NCBI GenBank assembly: GCA_965224275.1
Contig: CBDCYR010000008.1
Coordinates: 1 to 64,000, forward strand
Direction: 5' to 3'
Source: CAUZWH01 sp965224275
Lineage (GTDB): Bacteria > Pseudomonadota > Alphaproteobacteria > SHVV01
DNA length: 64,000 bases
The translations under genes and the position numbers were made by a program. Below are positions 35,913 to 44,879 of the stretch, one piece after another. Below the pieces are notes generated by a model. The model had not been told where the DNA came from, did not search any database, and saw only the letters and a list, made by a program, of their open reading frames with translations. Within the stretch, counting starts at the first letter, position 1, and each line of letters opens with the position of its first letter.

Positions 35913-37288
35913 GTGGCCAAACACATCAAATGTGGACGCGTTTTTAGCGGTATCGAGACCAACGCGCAGCAAGACCAGACCATCGTGGTCGAGGGCGATA
36001 CCATAACCTATGTCGGCGCCTCAGCCGGAGCACCTGCCAAAACCAAGGACGATGAGACGATCGACTTCGGTTCATATCTGGTGTTTCCGGGATTGATCGA
36101 CGTTCACACGCACCTCACCTACGGCAATGCGATGTGCGAGGAGGATATCGATCTCTACGCACCCATCGAATTTCGTGCCTTGCGCGGGTTGATCAATGCA
36201 CAACGCCTTATCGGAGCCGGCTATACCTCTATGGCCGATCCCGGCGGGTCGACACGGGTGGCGGTCTCGATTCGCGATGCGATTAATGCCGGTCTCTTCA
36301 AGGGGCCGCGGATTACCTGCTCTGGTGCATATATCACCAGTCGCCAAGGACTCACCGATTGGTACCCGAGCTGGTTTGGACAGCCGGAAACATCGATTGG
36401 CCATCTTGTTCGCAATATCGACGAAGCGATCGAGGAGGTGTACGGGTTCAGATCAAAGACGGCGTCGATTTCATCAAACTTGCGATGGATGGTCGCCAGC
36501 GAAATGATCGTGGTGAGCAAGTCGCGGCGTTCAATCAAGCTGAGACCGAGGCGATCGTCGGTGAGGTCCATCGGTTGGGAAAGAAAGTTGCCGCGCATGC
36601 CTGGGGCAAGGAAGCGACCCTGTATTGCGCGCGGGCAAAGGTCGATCTCATTTTTCACGCCTTCATGATGGACGATCGAACGTTGGACGCCGTCGTCGAC
36701 AGCGGCAGCGCGATCGCGCCAACCCTAACTTTGCCCTACCACATCAACATATTCCTGCAGCCGACCGATCCTGGTTTTACCTACGAGCGTGCTGAGGCTT
36801 TCCGTCGCTTCTGGGAACCCGCCTGCAAGATTTTGTCGAAAGCTCGCGAAGCCGGCGTGCCATTCATGACGGGTACTGATTCTGGGTTCTCGGGAACACC
36901 GTATGGTGAATGGCACGCTCGTGAGATCGAGATATTCGTGAAGTATCTTGGATTCACACCGGGCGAAGCGCTGCGTTGTGCAACGTCGGTCAGCGCCGGG
37001 TTCCTCACGCGCGGCGAACAGGTCGGTGCCCTTGAGGTTGGCCGTCAGGCCGACTTTGTCGTGTTCGACGGCGATCCGTTGAGCGATATCGGCCAGATCC
37101 TTGAAAAAAACCGGATCAACCAAGTGTGGCTCGCTGGCGAGCCCATCGAGCTCAAGTTACCGCCGTTGGAACGCAAAGGCGTCAGCGATTTCTCCTACAA
37201 GATGTGGCAGGACATCTACGATCAGGACCATGTCACCGAACTAAAAAACCAAAAGCGTACCCGCCAGATCGGCGTAGCAGCCGAATAG
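35913..37288 (+). pseudogene. Metal-dependent amidohydrolase, frameshifted
   Basis: The N-terminal part reads as a typical amidohydrolase (beta-sandwich, then PGLIDVHTHLTYGN with the first metal site, GYTSMADPGG, GPRITCSGAYIT). Near 36437-36440 the sequence GAGGAGGTGTACGG carries an extra GT; without it the frame continues EEVRVQIKDGVDFIKLAMDG, then VAAHAWGKEATLYCARAKVD (metal His), FMTGTDSG (catalytic Asp) and VGRQADFVVFDGDPL. The restored protein would have about 457 residues, normal for imidazolonepropionase/prolidase-like members (Xaa-Pro or aryl amide hydrolases). As given, translation ends at 36668. It could be a real 2-base duplication or a sequencing error. Confidence 0.85.
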
Positions 37289-38707
37289 CCAATCGCTTGC
37301 CGTCGTGGCTGCCTTGGGTCTTGGGCGTGTAAAAACGTTCGCCGGATTAGCGATGCGGTGAGGGTTAGCGGTGCTGTTCGGGCCTCGTCCCTTTTTTCGG
37401 TTTTAGCTTGTCGTAGGGGCGGATTAGGCTGTTTCACCGCCACGACTGGATCTCGCGAGGGCGTCGCGGCGGTAGCGGGCCCTTACACTATGCCCGCATA
37501 GCTGCCATCAGGGGTCCGGCGCCGAGAACGTTCATGACTCGCGTCAGATTGTAAGCGAGTACGTGCAGCGCCATTTCGGTTCTGACCCGCGGCAGCGTCT
37601 TCACCAGGAAGTGGGTGGCACCCATTCGGGCTTTGATGGTGCCGAAGGGGTGTTCGACCGTTTCGCGCCGCTGGCGCATCTTTTCCGGATGCGCGTCGAG
37701 CCGGTGCTGGACCTCTTCCAGAACGTGCTCATGCTCCCAGCGGGTAATTCGGCGCTCTTTGGCGGTGGTGCACTGAGCCTTAATGGCGCAGTTCTGGCAG
37801 ACATTGGTCCAGTAGCGACGTAGGGACAGCCCGTGCTCCTCTCTGGTGAAGCGGTAGACCAAGCGCTCGCCGGCTGGACAGACGTACACGTCCTCATCCT
37901 TCACATAGCGGAAGTCCTGCTTGCCGAACTTCCCTTTGGCTTTGATGCCCGAGGTTAGCGGTTTGGGGAGCGTGACTGTGATGCCGGCCTGATCACATGC
38001 CAGGATCTGATTGCTACTGAAGTAGCCGCGATCGGCGACCACCTCGAGTTTATCGACGTTCAGAGCGGCCTTGGTCTGCTCCGCCATGGGAGAGAGTTGC
38101 GCTCTGTCATTGCCAACGTTGGTCACCTTGTGTGTGACGATCAGGTGGTTCGACGTATCGACCGCGGCCTGCACGTTATAGCCAACCACACCGGAACCGC
38201 GACCGCTGGTAGCCATGGAGCGAGCGTCGGGATCGGTCAAGGAGATCTGATGATCGGGTGTCGCGCGCATACGGGCGTCGAGGGCCGTAAGCCGTTGCAT
38301 CTCCAGATGAAGACGCGCGATCTTCTCTTTCAGTCGGGTTACTTTCATCGCAAGCGCTTCCGACGGCTCCTGGCGGTCGGCGCTGTCGAGCTGATGGAGA
38401 TAGCGCGACACGCTCTCTTCGATCTGCGCCTTGCGCCGATCCATCTTGGCGCGGGTGAAGTTCCGGTCGCGGTTGTTGACCGCTTTGAACTTGCTACCGT
38501 CAATCGCAACGCTGGCCGTTGTCAGTAGACCGATCCTCCGGCAAAGCTCGACGAACCGGGCACAGACTTTGCCGATGGCAGCGCCGTTGTCCTTGCGGAA
38601 GTCAGCGATCGTCTTGTGATCCGGCACCAGGCGGCCGGTCAGCCACATGACCTCCACATTGCGCCCGGCTTCGCGTTCGAGACGCCGGCTCGATTGAACC
38701 CGATTAA

Positions 38708-38715
38708 GATAACCG
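38708..38715 (+). repeat. 8-bp target-site duplication, left
   Basis: GATAACCG directly outside the left end of the IS256-family element; the same octamer is at 40165-40172. Confidence 0.9.
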
Positions 38716-40164
38716 GATCGTGTCCCGCGGAGTGGTGTAAGAGCGTTGCGCTCTACGCTGCTCCCGGCGGGTAGGGCCGGGACGTTCAGGCTGCCACGGT
38801 GGGCAGCGTGATGGGGACATCATCGCTCAGCGGAGCGATGGATTCCAGCGTCATGTATCTCCTTGAGACGGCCCACTCGTCGTTCTGCTCGAGAAGGATG
38901 GCGCCGACGAGCCGTGTGATGGCGGCTTCGTTGGGAAAGATACCGACGACGTTGGTGCGACGCTTGACCTCGGCATGGAGCCGTTCGATCGGGTTTGTGG
39001 AGTGCAATTTCTGGCGGTGCTCCCTGGGGAAGCTCATGTAGGCGAGGACGTCGTGCTCGGCTTCGTCCATGAGAACTGCCAGCTTGGGCACCTTGAGCCT
39101 GAGCTGGTCGGCGACCTGGCGCCACTGGACCTTCGCGCTGTCGGCGTCCTCCTGGGCGAAGGCGGTGGCGACGAAGGCGGAGACGACGCGCCGGCCCTGG
39201 CGGCCGGCATGGGCCAGCAGGTTGCGGGCGAAGTGCACGCGGCAGCGCTGCCATGTGGCGCCGAGGATCCGGGTCGCGGCGGCCTTCAGGCCCTTGTGGT
39301 CGTCGGAGATCACCAGCTTCACGCCGCGCAGCCCGCGCCGGGCCAGCGAGCGCAGGAACTCGGTCCAGAAGGCCTCGGCCTCAGACGCGCCGATCGCCAT
39401 GCCCAGGACCTCGCGGCGGCCCTGGTCGTTGACGGCCACAGCCACGGTCACCGCGACCGAGACGATGCGCCCGGCCTCGCGCACCTTTACATAGGTTGCG
39501 TCGAGCCACAGATAGGGCCAGTCGCCCTCCAGCGATCGATCGAGGAAGCCGTTGACCTTATCGTCGATCTCGCCGCACAGCCTGGAGACCTGGCTCTTGG
39601 AGACGCCCGACATGCCCATGGCCTGCACCAGGTCGTCGACCGAGCGGGTCGACACGCCCTGGATGTAGGCCTCCTGGATCACCGCAGCCAGCGCCTTCTC
39701 GGCCATCCGCCGCGGCTCCAGGAAGCCCGGGAAGTAGCTCCCCTTCCTCAGCTTCGGGATCTTCAGCTCGACCGTGCCGGCCCGCGTCTCCCAGGACCGG
39801 TCGCGGTAGCCGTTGCGGTGGGTGATACGATCCGCCGAGCGCTCGCCGTGAGCGGCGCCGGTCAGGCCCTCGACCTCCAGTGCCATCAGCCGCTCGGCCG
39901 TGAAGCCGATCATCTCGCGAAGCAGATCGGCATCGGAGCTCTTCTCCAAAAGCGCGCGCAGGGTCATCATGTCCTGGGTCATCGTGGTTCTCCTTCGGGT
40001 CAGGTTGGTTTGCACTAGCCCAACCCTAAACCGGAACCGCGATGGCCTCCGCTGTGGATAGCCGGCTTGCCTACGCCAGACTCTCGGCGGTCGCTACGGC
40101 AAGCCGCCTACCCACAGCTAACAGAGGCTCCAACAACTCCTACACCACGTCCTGGGACACGACC
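38716..40164 (-). mobile_element. IS256-family insertion sequence, complete
   Basis: The element is 1449 bp. Its outer ends are imperfect inverted repeats: GATCGTGTCCCGCGGAGTGG on the left against GGTCGTGTCCCAGGACGTGG on the complement of the right end, continuing GTGTA-GAG in both. It is flanked by the 8-bp duplication GATAACCG. With one intact transposase gene it looks mobile and inserted recently. Confidence 0.92.
38786..39982 (-). CDS. IS256-family transposase
   Basis: An intact 398-residue mutator-type transposase. Catalytic residues are visible: Asp in YLWLDATYVKVRE, Asp in LVISDDHKGLKAA and Glu in NPIERLHAEVKRRTNVVG; WQRCRVHFARNLL (the C/H region) lies between. The ATG at 39982 is chosen because GAAGGAG lies about 8 bases upstream. 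A long open frame on the opposite strand over the whole gene is a GC-rich shadow and not a gene. Confidence 0.93.
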   Translation of the reverse strand: MTQDMMTLRALLEKSSDADLLREMIGFTAERLMALEVEGLTGAAHGERSADRITHRNGYRDRSWETRAGTVELKIPKLRKGSYFPGFLEPRRMAEKALAAVIQEAYIQGVSTRSVDDLVQAMGMSGVSKSQVSRLCGEIDDKVNGFLDRSLEGDWPYLWLDATYVKVREAGRIVSVAVTVAVAVNDQGRREVLGMAIGASEAEAFWTEFLRSLARRGLRGVKLVISDDHKGLKAAATRILGATWQRCRVHFARNLLAHAGRQGRRVVSAFVATAFAQEDADSAKVQWRQVADQLRLKVPKLAVLMDEAEHDVLAYMSFPREHRQKLHSTNPIERLHAEVKRRTNVVGIFPNEAAITRLVGAILLEQNDEWAVSRRYMTLESIAPLSDDVPITLPTVAA

Positions 40165-40172
40165 GATAACCG
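40165..40172 (+). repeat. 8-bp target-site duplication, right
   Basis: GATAACCG directly outside the right end of the IS256-family element, identical to 38708-38715. Confidence 0.9.
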
Positions 40173-40485
40173 TAGATGTACAGCTTCAACAGAACCGATG
40201 GGTGATAGGACGGACGGCCCGTGGCCGCTGGATCGATACCGCCAAAACCAAGCCCACCCAGATCCAGTTCCTCGAAAAAGACATCGATCACCCGAACCGG
40301 GTTGCCTTCGTCGATCCAGTCCTCAAGACACTCGGGGAACAGCGTCGACTGACCCCGGTCCACACCCGCAACGAAACGCTTCATCAAATACTCCCGCCAA
40401 ACGACGGGAGAATCATAACAACACCAACGTTTTTACACAGGCTGGGTCACGATGATTACGAACCCCGACACAAAGGAGTCCCTCC

Positions 40486-41649
40486 GTGGCAACGGCATCT
40501 CTAGCTGCGACCCCGACAAGTCGATTCCACCCGGATCCCGAACTCTCGGCAACGTTGCCTGGGTACTACTACTATGACCCCGAAATCTACGAGCGGGAAA
40601 AACAGGAAATCTGGTTCAAGACCTGGCAGTTCGTTGGTTATATCTACGATTTGCAAAACCCGGGAGATTACATAACCGCCGATCTGCTCGATCAGAAGAT
40701 TCTCGTTAGCCGCGGCAAGGACGAGGCGTTGCGTGCGTTTTACAACGTGTGCATGCACCGCGGTCACATCCTGGCCGAGGGTAAGGGCAACAAGTCCATC
40801 TTCACGTGTCCGTTCCATGCTTGGTCCTACGACACCACCGGCGCGCTTAAGGCGGCGGGCAATTCCGAAAACGTCGCCGGTTTCAGCCTCGAGGATTTCA
40901 CGCTGTCCGAGGTCCGAGTCGAGCAGCTCGGCCATATGGTGTTTGTGAACCTGTCGCCCAAAGGGCCGACGCTTAACGACATATGTGGCGACATTGTTGG
41001 CGAGTATCGGGCAGCGGTCCCGCGCTATGACGGCCTCCACAACTACCGGCGCGACCGCTACGACGTTAAAGCCAACTGGAAGTTAGCGTTCGACCAGATG
41101 GAGTGCTACCACTGCCCCTTCCTCCACCCACAGATCATGGGCAAGGACGCTTATCTTGAGCCGTCCTTCGAGATCACGTCACATGATTATTGGTCGACCC
41201 ATCTCACGCGCGGCAACAAAAAGGTGATCAGTGGTGAGAAGGGTGATCTTCCCTATGAGTTTGGTCTCGACGAAGAGATCAACGATGGGCACATCTGGTG
41301 GATCTGGCCGAACCTGATTTTCGTTGCCCACCGTGGCCCATCCAATCTTAAGACCATGCACGTCGTTCCCGATGGTCCCGAGCGTTTCGTCATGCACATC
41401 GATAATCTGGTGGCCGACGATCCGCCCCAGGAAAAAAGCCTCACCAACTTCGACTATTTTCGCGATGTCGTGCAGCCGCAAGACCTCGGCGCGATGGAGC
41501 AGCAGCAACTTGGTTTGCACGCAAGAGGCTATTTCCAAGGCCGGCTAATGGTCGATAAGGAACGCAGCTGGCGCAGCGAGCATGGCACGCACCATTTTGA
41601 TCGCTTGGTTTGGGAAGCAATTAACGGGTCCAGCTACGAGTCGGTGTAG
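40486..41649 (+). CDS. Rieske non-heme-iron oxygenase alpha subunit, paralogue 7
   Basis: An intact 387-residue copy: CMHRGHILAEGKGNKSIFTC then PFHAW, FDQMECYHCPFLHPQ (bridging Glu and both His) and VQPQDLGAMEQQQLGLHARGY. The start is a GTG with AAAGGAG eight bases upstream. It begins only 47 bases after the right end of the IS1182 element, so the insertion has probably cut it off from the promoter of the upstream genes. Readthrough from the element or a new promoter would be needed. It forms a pair with paralogue 8, 61 bases downstream. Confidence 0.9.
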   Translation: MATASLAATPTSRFHPDPELSATLPGYYYYDPEIYEREKQEIWFKTWQFVGYIYDLQNPGDYITADLLDQKILVSRGKDEALRAFYNVCMHRGHILAEGKGNKSIFTCPFHAWSYDTTGALKAAGNSENVAGFSLEDFTLSEVRVEQLGHMVFVNLSPKGPTLNDICGDIVGEYRAAVPRYDGLHNYRRDRYDVKANWKLAFDQMECYHCPFLHPQIMGKDAYLEPSFEITSHDYWSTHLTRGNKKVISGEKGDLPYEFGLDEEINDGHIWWIWPNLIFVAHRGPSNLKTMHVVPDGPERFVMHIDNLVADDPPQEKSLTNFDYFRDVVQPQDLGAMEQQQLGLHARGYFQGRLMVDKERSWRSEHGTHHFDRLVWEAINGSSYESV

Positions 41650-41710
41650 TTCAACACCGTGTCGTTCGACCCCACGTGTTCGACCCAAAGTGTTCGAAGA
41701 GGAGAATTTG

Positions 41711-42880
41711 ATGTCGCTCAGCGCTGCAGAAAAACGCCTGCATCCAAAGCTTAAATTCACGCCCGATGCGGCGCGGTCAGCAACCTTGCCAGCGTACTAC
41801 TACTACGATCCCGACGTGTACGAGCGCGAGAAGCAGGAGATTTTCTACAAAACCTGGCAATACGTCGGCTATGTGAAGGATCTTCAAAAAACTGGTGACT
41901 ACATCACCGCTGATATCATCGATCAGAAAATCCTCGTGGTGCGCGGCAAGGATGACAAACTGCGTGCCTTCTACAATGTCTGCATGCATCGCGGGCATGT
42001 TCTCGCGGAGGGCAAAGGCACCAAGACGATCTTTACCTGCCCGTTTCACGCCTGGTCGTACGATGCGACCGGTGACCTGAAAGCCGCCGGTAATGCCGAG
42101 AACGTCGCTGGTTTCGAGCTCACGGATTTTTATCTAAGCGAGGTGTTGGTCGAAACCTTTGGTGGCATGGTTTACGTCAATCTCGATCCCTCCGCGCCGA
42201 CCCTGCACAGCATGGCCGATGGCCTCGAGAAGGAATTCGAAACGCTGGTGCCGCGGTTCCACGAACTCACCTATGCGCGTACCGATGTGTTCGACATCGA
42301 ATGCAATTGGAAGTTCGTGTTCGATCAGATGGAGTGCTACCACTGCCCACACATCCACCCCCAGATCATGGGCCGCGACGATTCCTACCTCGAGCCGAGC
42401 TTCGATATCACCGCCTACGACTACTGGTCACAGCACTTCGTGGTAGGCAACAAAGAGAACATCGATGCAGGAAAAGCCGATCTGCCCTACGATTTTTCAA
42501 TTCACGGCGATGACGTGCTTGAGGATGCGTATATCTGGTGGCTGTGGCCGAACAGCCTGTGGGTGGCGCACCACGGGATCAGTAATTGGAAGTTGATGCA
42601 CGTGTTGCCGACCGGGCTCGAGACGTGCCGGCAAACCGTCGATTACTTCTTTCTCAATGACCCGCCAACCAAGGGCGAGGTGGAGCTGATGGACTACTTT
42701 ACCGAGGTCCTACAGCGCCAGGACATCACATCGATGGAGAACCAACAACGCGGCGTTCATTGCCGCGGCTACTCGCAGGGTCGATTAATGGTGGACGACG
42801 AGCGCAGCTGGCGCAGTGAGCATGGGACCCATCACTTTGACAAACTGCTGTGGGAAGCGGTCAACGGGCCGAATTACTGA
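41711..42880 (+). CDS. Rieske non-heme-iron oxygenase alpha subunit, paralogue 8
   Basis: An intact 389-residue copy starting MSLSAAEKRLHPKLKFTPD. It shows CMHRGHVLAEGKGTKTIFTC then PFHAW, and FDQMECYHCPHIHPQ with the bridging Glu and both iron His. In the third-ligand region it has VLQRQDITSMENQQRGVHCRGY, where Arg replaces the Pro of PQD but the Asp remains. The ATG at 41711 follows GAAGAGGAG. It is the last gene of the oxygenase array, and its end overlaps the convergent membrane-protein gene by 7 bases. Confidence 0.9.
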   Translation: MSLSAAEKRLHPKLKFTPDAARSATLPAYYYYDPDVYEREKQEIFYKTWQYVGYVKDLQKTGDYITADIIDQKILVVRGKDDKLRAFYNVCMHRGHVLAEGKGTKTIFTCPFHAWSYDATGDLKAAGNAENVAGFELTDFYLSEVLVETFGGMVYVNLDPSAPTLHSMADGLEKEFETLVPRFHELTYARTDVFDIECNWKFVFDQMECYHCPHIHPQIMGRDDSYLEPSFDITAYDYWSQHFVVGNKENIDAGKADLPYDFSIHGDDVLEDAYIWWLWPNSLWVAHHGISNWKLMHVLPTGLETCRQTVDYFFLNDPPTKGEVELMDYFTEVLQRQDITSMENQQRGVHCRGYSQGRLMVDDERSWRSEHGTHHFDKLLWEAVNGPNY

Positions 42881-43419
42881 CGTCGACCCACCGGGTCGTA
42901 GACGCGACGGGTTGAGTTCGTTCGCATCTCGTAGAGGTGCGAGATGGCAACATCCCATTGATTGCCTTTGATGTCGTCGAGCCTGGCAACGCCAAGATGG
43001 TCGAGCAGTGTTGTCAAGGTCACATCTCGCGTTTGCCCGTTGCGCCACGTCGCATTGCGGGTGAGTTCTTCAAGCACAAAGACCTGTTGCGGCGATATGG
43101 GTCGGGTCGTGTGTTCGGTTTGTTTTGTCACCAACCGTTGAAGGTTCTTGAGTTCGGCTTGGAGTGCATGAGTCCGTCGTCGTAGCCGATCCTTCTCGGC
43201 GCGGAGGGCTGTCTCGGCAGGAGAAGCATTCGCGCGAGCGAGATCAACCTTTAGTCGGGCGTTCTCCGTGCCAAGTTCGATGATCGAATAGGCGATAACC
43301 GCCGTGATCAGGAGCGCCAGACCACCGCTAGCGGGTACCCTAAGGGAACGCCACGGGCGAGACCGCTCCGCTCCTTCCAAAATGTCGCGGACTTCCTCGA
43401 AGCTGTCGGCTTTTTGCAA
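42874..43419 (-). CDS. Single-pass membrane coiled-coil protein, unknown
   Basis: No family recognised. The 181-residue product has a short cytoplasmic N-terminus (SFEEVRDILEGAERSRPW), one transmembrane helix at about residues 31-50 (GLALLITAVIAYSIIELG), a coiled coil (about 50-100, alternating Arg/Glu/Leu) and a C-terminal globular part (LEELTRNATWRNGQTRDV). It lies 21 bases after the XRE-type regulator gene on the same strand, so the two may be co-transcribed. Confidence 0.6.
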   Translation of the reverse strand: MQKADSFEEVRDILEGAERSRPWRSLRVPASGGLALLITAVIAYSIIELGTENARLKVDLARANASPAETALRAEKDRLRRRTHALQAELKNLQRLVTKQTEHTTRPISPQQVFVLEELTRNATWRNGQTRDVTLTTLLDHLGVARLDDIKGNQWDVAISHLYEMRTNSTRRVYDPVGRRQ

Positions 43420-43440
43420 GGCCCTTACCTAGCGCATGTA

Positions 43441-43950
43441 TTAAGTTGCCAACTCTACCAACGCATTGATATCCCGCGCCTTCAAAAGCTTTTCTAGGTT
43501 CGGCTTTTTACCGCGTCCGGTTCGGTCATACTTTTCACGGGCGGTCCGATAAAGGTGCAGTACAAGCTTTGCCTTCTTGTCCGGGTGGAGGGTGATCTTT
43601 CGCTTGGACATATACCGCTCAGTCGCTGCAATCACACCCTGCATCAGCAATTCGTCGAGCGAAACAATGGCAGCGCGCGCCGCTATCTCCGCGTCGTCCA
43701 GTCCCGCCAATGCATAAATTTCGCCGCGCTGAATCGGGGGGTCGCCGCGTCCCTCTAGGGCGTCGGCAAAGCGCTCGGCAACTTCGAGCGGCAGGTATTT
43801 GCGTTTGAACAAGCGCGGACTTTCGTAGTGCTGATAGCTCGACCCATTGCGAAACCCGACCGCCTTGGCCATCTGCTGAATCGTTAAGCCGCCGCGCTTG
43901 CGAAATTTTCGCAACGCGCTGGTAACCCGCGCTCCATCTCCGGTTGCCAT
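43441..43950 (-). CDS. XRE-type helix-turn-helix regulator
   Basis: A 169-residue protein with an N-terminal lambda-repressor-like DNA-binding domain (LTIQQMAKAVGFRNGSSYQHYESP, with a following ALAGLDDAE stretch like phage-type regulators), a central acidic helix and a basic C-terminal half (RKITLHPDKKAKLVLHLYRTA). There is no peptidase or ligand-binding domain. It faces the HpcH/HpaI aldolase gene across 159 bases and may control it or itself through the palindrome at 44046. No other phage genes are present. Confidence 0.75.
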   Translation of the reverse strand: MATGDGARVTSALRKFRKRGGLTIQQMAKAVGFRNGSSYQHYESPRLFKRKYLPLEVAERFADALEGRGDPPIQRGEIYALAGLDDAEIAARAAIVSLDELLMQGVIAATERYMSKRKITLHPDKKAKLVLHLYRTAREKYDRTGRGKKPNLEKLLKARDINALVELAT

Positions 43951-44045
43951 TTCCCGATCCTACGTTTTTTCCGTATCCAGCCACACTGTAAAAACGTCGA
44001 GGTAGGCAAACATTTCAAAACCGGCGCGCATGCTATGAAGTTTGA

Positions 44046-44055
44046 CAGACGTCTG
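44046..44055. promoter_or_regulatory. Palindrome CAGACGTCTG in divergent intergenic region
   Basis: A perfect 10-bp palindrome inside TTTGACAGACGTCTGCC, between the XRE-type regulator and the aldolase gene. TTGACA overlaps it but no well-spaced -10 is visible. It is a plausible operator half-site pair. Confidence 0.3.
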
Positions 44056-44109
44056 CCATAATCAGTGTTCTCAAAGAAAATCATATCTTCTAAGGGGTTA
44101 GGGGGATTT

Positions 44110-44877
44110 TTGGAGAACCAACTTAAAAAACGTCTTCGTGAGGGGCAGCCGGTGTTCGGCGCGTTTCTAACCCAACAGAGCGTTGCGGTAGCTCAGCTAT
44201 TGGCCGCAAGCGGGTTGGATTGGCTGATGATCGATCTTGAGCATGGAATGATCGATATTTCGGCAATGCACGCGATGGTCGCAGCGACCGGCGGCACGTC
44301 GTGCACGCCGTTGGTACGCACGCCGCTCGACGATCACGGTTTGATCGAGCATGCCCTTGATGCTGGTGCGCAGGGGTTGATTTTTCCTACCATTTCCACG
44401 CGCGCGGCGGCCGAGGCGACCGTCGCTGCGATGCACTATCCACCCGACGGACACCGTGGTTGGGGCCCGTTCTATGCGGCCGCACACTGGCGATTATCCC
44501 CCAACGAATACTACACCGCGGCCCGGGAACAATTGCTCAATGTCGTCCTGATAGAGCATCACGCAGCCCTGGCCCAGCTTGACGATATCCTCTCCGTCCC
44601 GGGCATCGACGCCGCTGCAATCGCGCCTGGTGATCTCAGCGTGAGTGTTGGTTATCCCGGACAACGTGAGCACCCCGAGGTCTTGAAGGTGATTGCCGAA
44701 ATCGAGCGCAAGGTCCTGGCGAGCAATGTCGCGCTAGGCGGGGTCGCATTCTCACCAGACGAAGCCAACGAAAAAGTGAAGAACGGTTATCGCATGGTGT
44801 TTCTGGGCGCCGATGTCACCTTTCTCCAGCGGGCGGTCAGCGCAGCGCTTGATGGCGTAAACCGCGAGGTTCCTTAA
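44110..44877 (+). CDS. HpcH/HpaI-family aldolase
   Basis: A 255-residue class II pyruvate aldolase: DWLMIDLEHGMID (metal and acid residues), CTPLVRTPLDD with the substrate-binding Arg, GAQGLIFPTISTRAAAEATV (metal Glu expected nearby) and HRGWGP, then LSVPGIDAAAIAPGDLSVSVG. Relatives split 4-hydroxy-2-oxoheptanedioate or 2-keto-3-deoxy sugar acids into pyruvate and an aldehyde. The likely start is the TTG at 44110 after AGGGGG. It is followed two bases later by the multi-PAS kinase, an odd operon partner. Confidence 0.85.
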   Translation: MENQLKKRLREGQPVFGAFLTQQSVAVAQLLAASGLDWLMIDLEHGMIDISAMHAMVAATGGTSCTPLVRTPLDDHGLIEHALDAGAQGLIFPTISTRAAAEATVAAMHYPPDGHRGWGPFYAAAHWRLSPNEYYTAAREQLLNVVLIEHHAALAQLDDILSVPGIDAAAIAPGDLSVSVGYPGQREHPEVLKVIAEIERKVLASNVALGGVAFSPDEANEKVKNGYRMVFLGADVTFLQRAVSAALDGVNREVP

Positions 44878-44879
44878 CC

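Larger units (their letters stand above)
37488..40387 (-). pseudogene. IS1182-family transposase gene, split by IS256 insertion
   Basis: The N-terminal piece (40387 down to 40165) encodes RFVAGVDRGQSTLFPECL...HPSVLLKLYIYGY. The C-terminal piece (38707 down to 37488) continues LNRVQSSRRLEREAGRN, VASVAIDGSKFKAV-like first-Asp region, VVGYNVQAAVDTSNHLI, VVADRGYFS and RRETVEHPFGTIKARMG. Removing the IS256 element and one copy of the 8-bp duplication restores a continuous frame of 480 residues, normal for this family. The insertion inactivates it. Confidence 0.85.
37327..40438 (-). mobile_element. IS1182-family element, interrupted by an IS256-family element
   Basis: The ends carry a 13-bp perfect inverted repeat, GTGTAAAAACGTT at 37327-37339 and its complement at 40426-40438. 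Between them lies an IS1182-type transposase gene split by another element. Without that insertion the element would be about 1.66 kb. No clear target-site duplication was found outside the ends. It sits between the broken amidohydrolase and the next Rieske gene. Confidence 0.8.

Noticed and set aside
38975..40018. Long plus-strand open frame (347 codons) over the IS256 transposase gene
   Set aside because: It is the antisense shadow of a GC-rich gene, with no family features.
43441..43950. Prophage remnant suggested by the phage-type regulator
   Set aside because: No integrase, structural or lysis genes and no attachment-like repeats are nearby.
43985..43998. TGTAAAAACGT, resembling the IS1182 terminal repeat
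   Set aside because: Only 11 bases match and no transposase remnant or second end is nearby.
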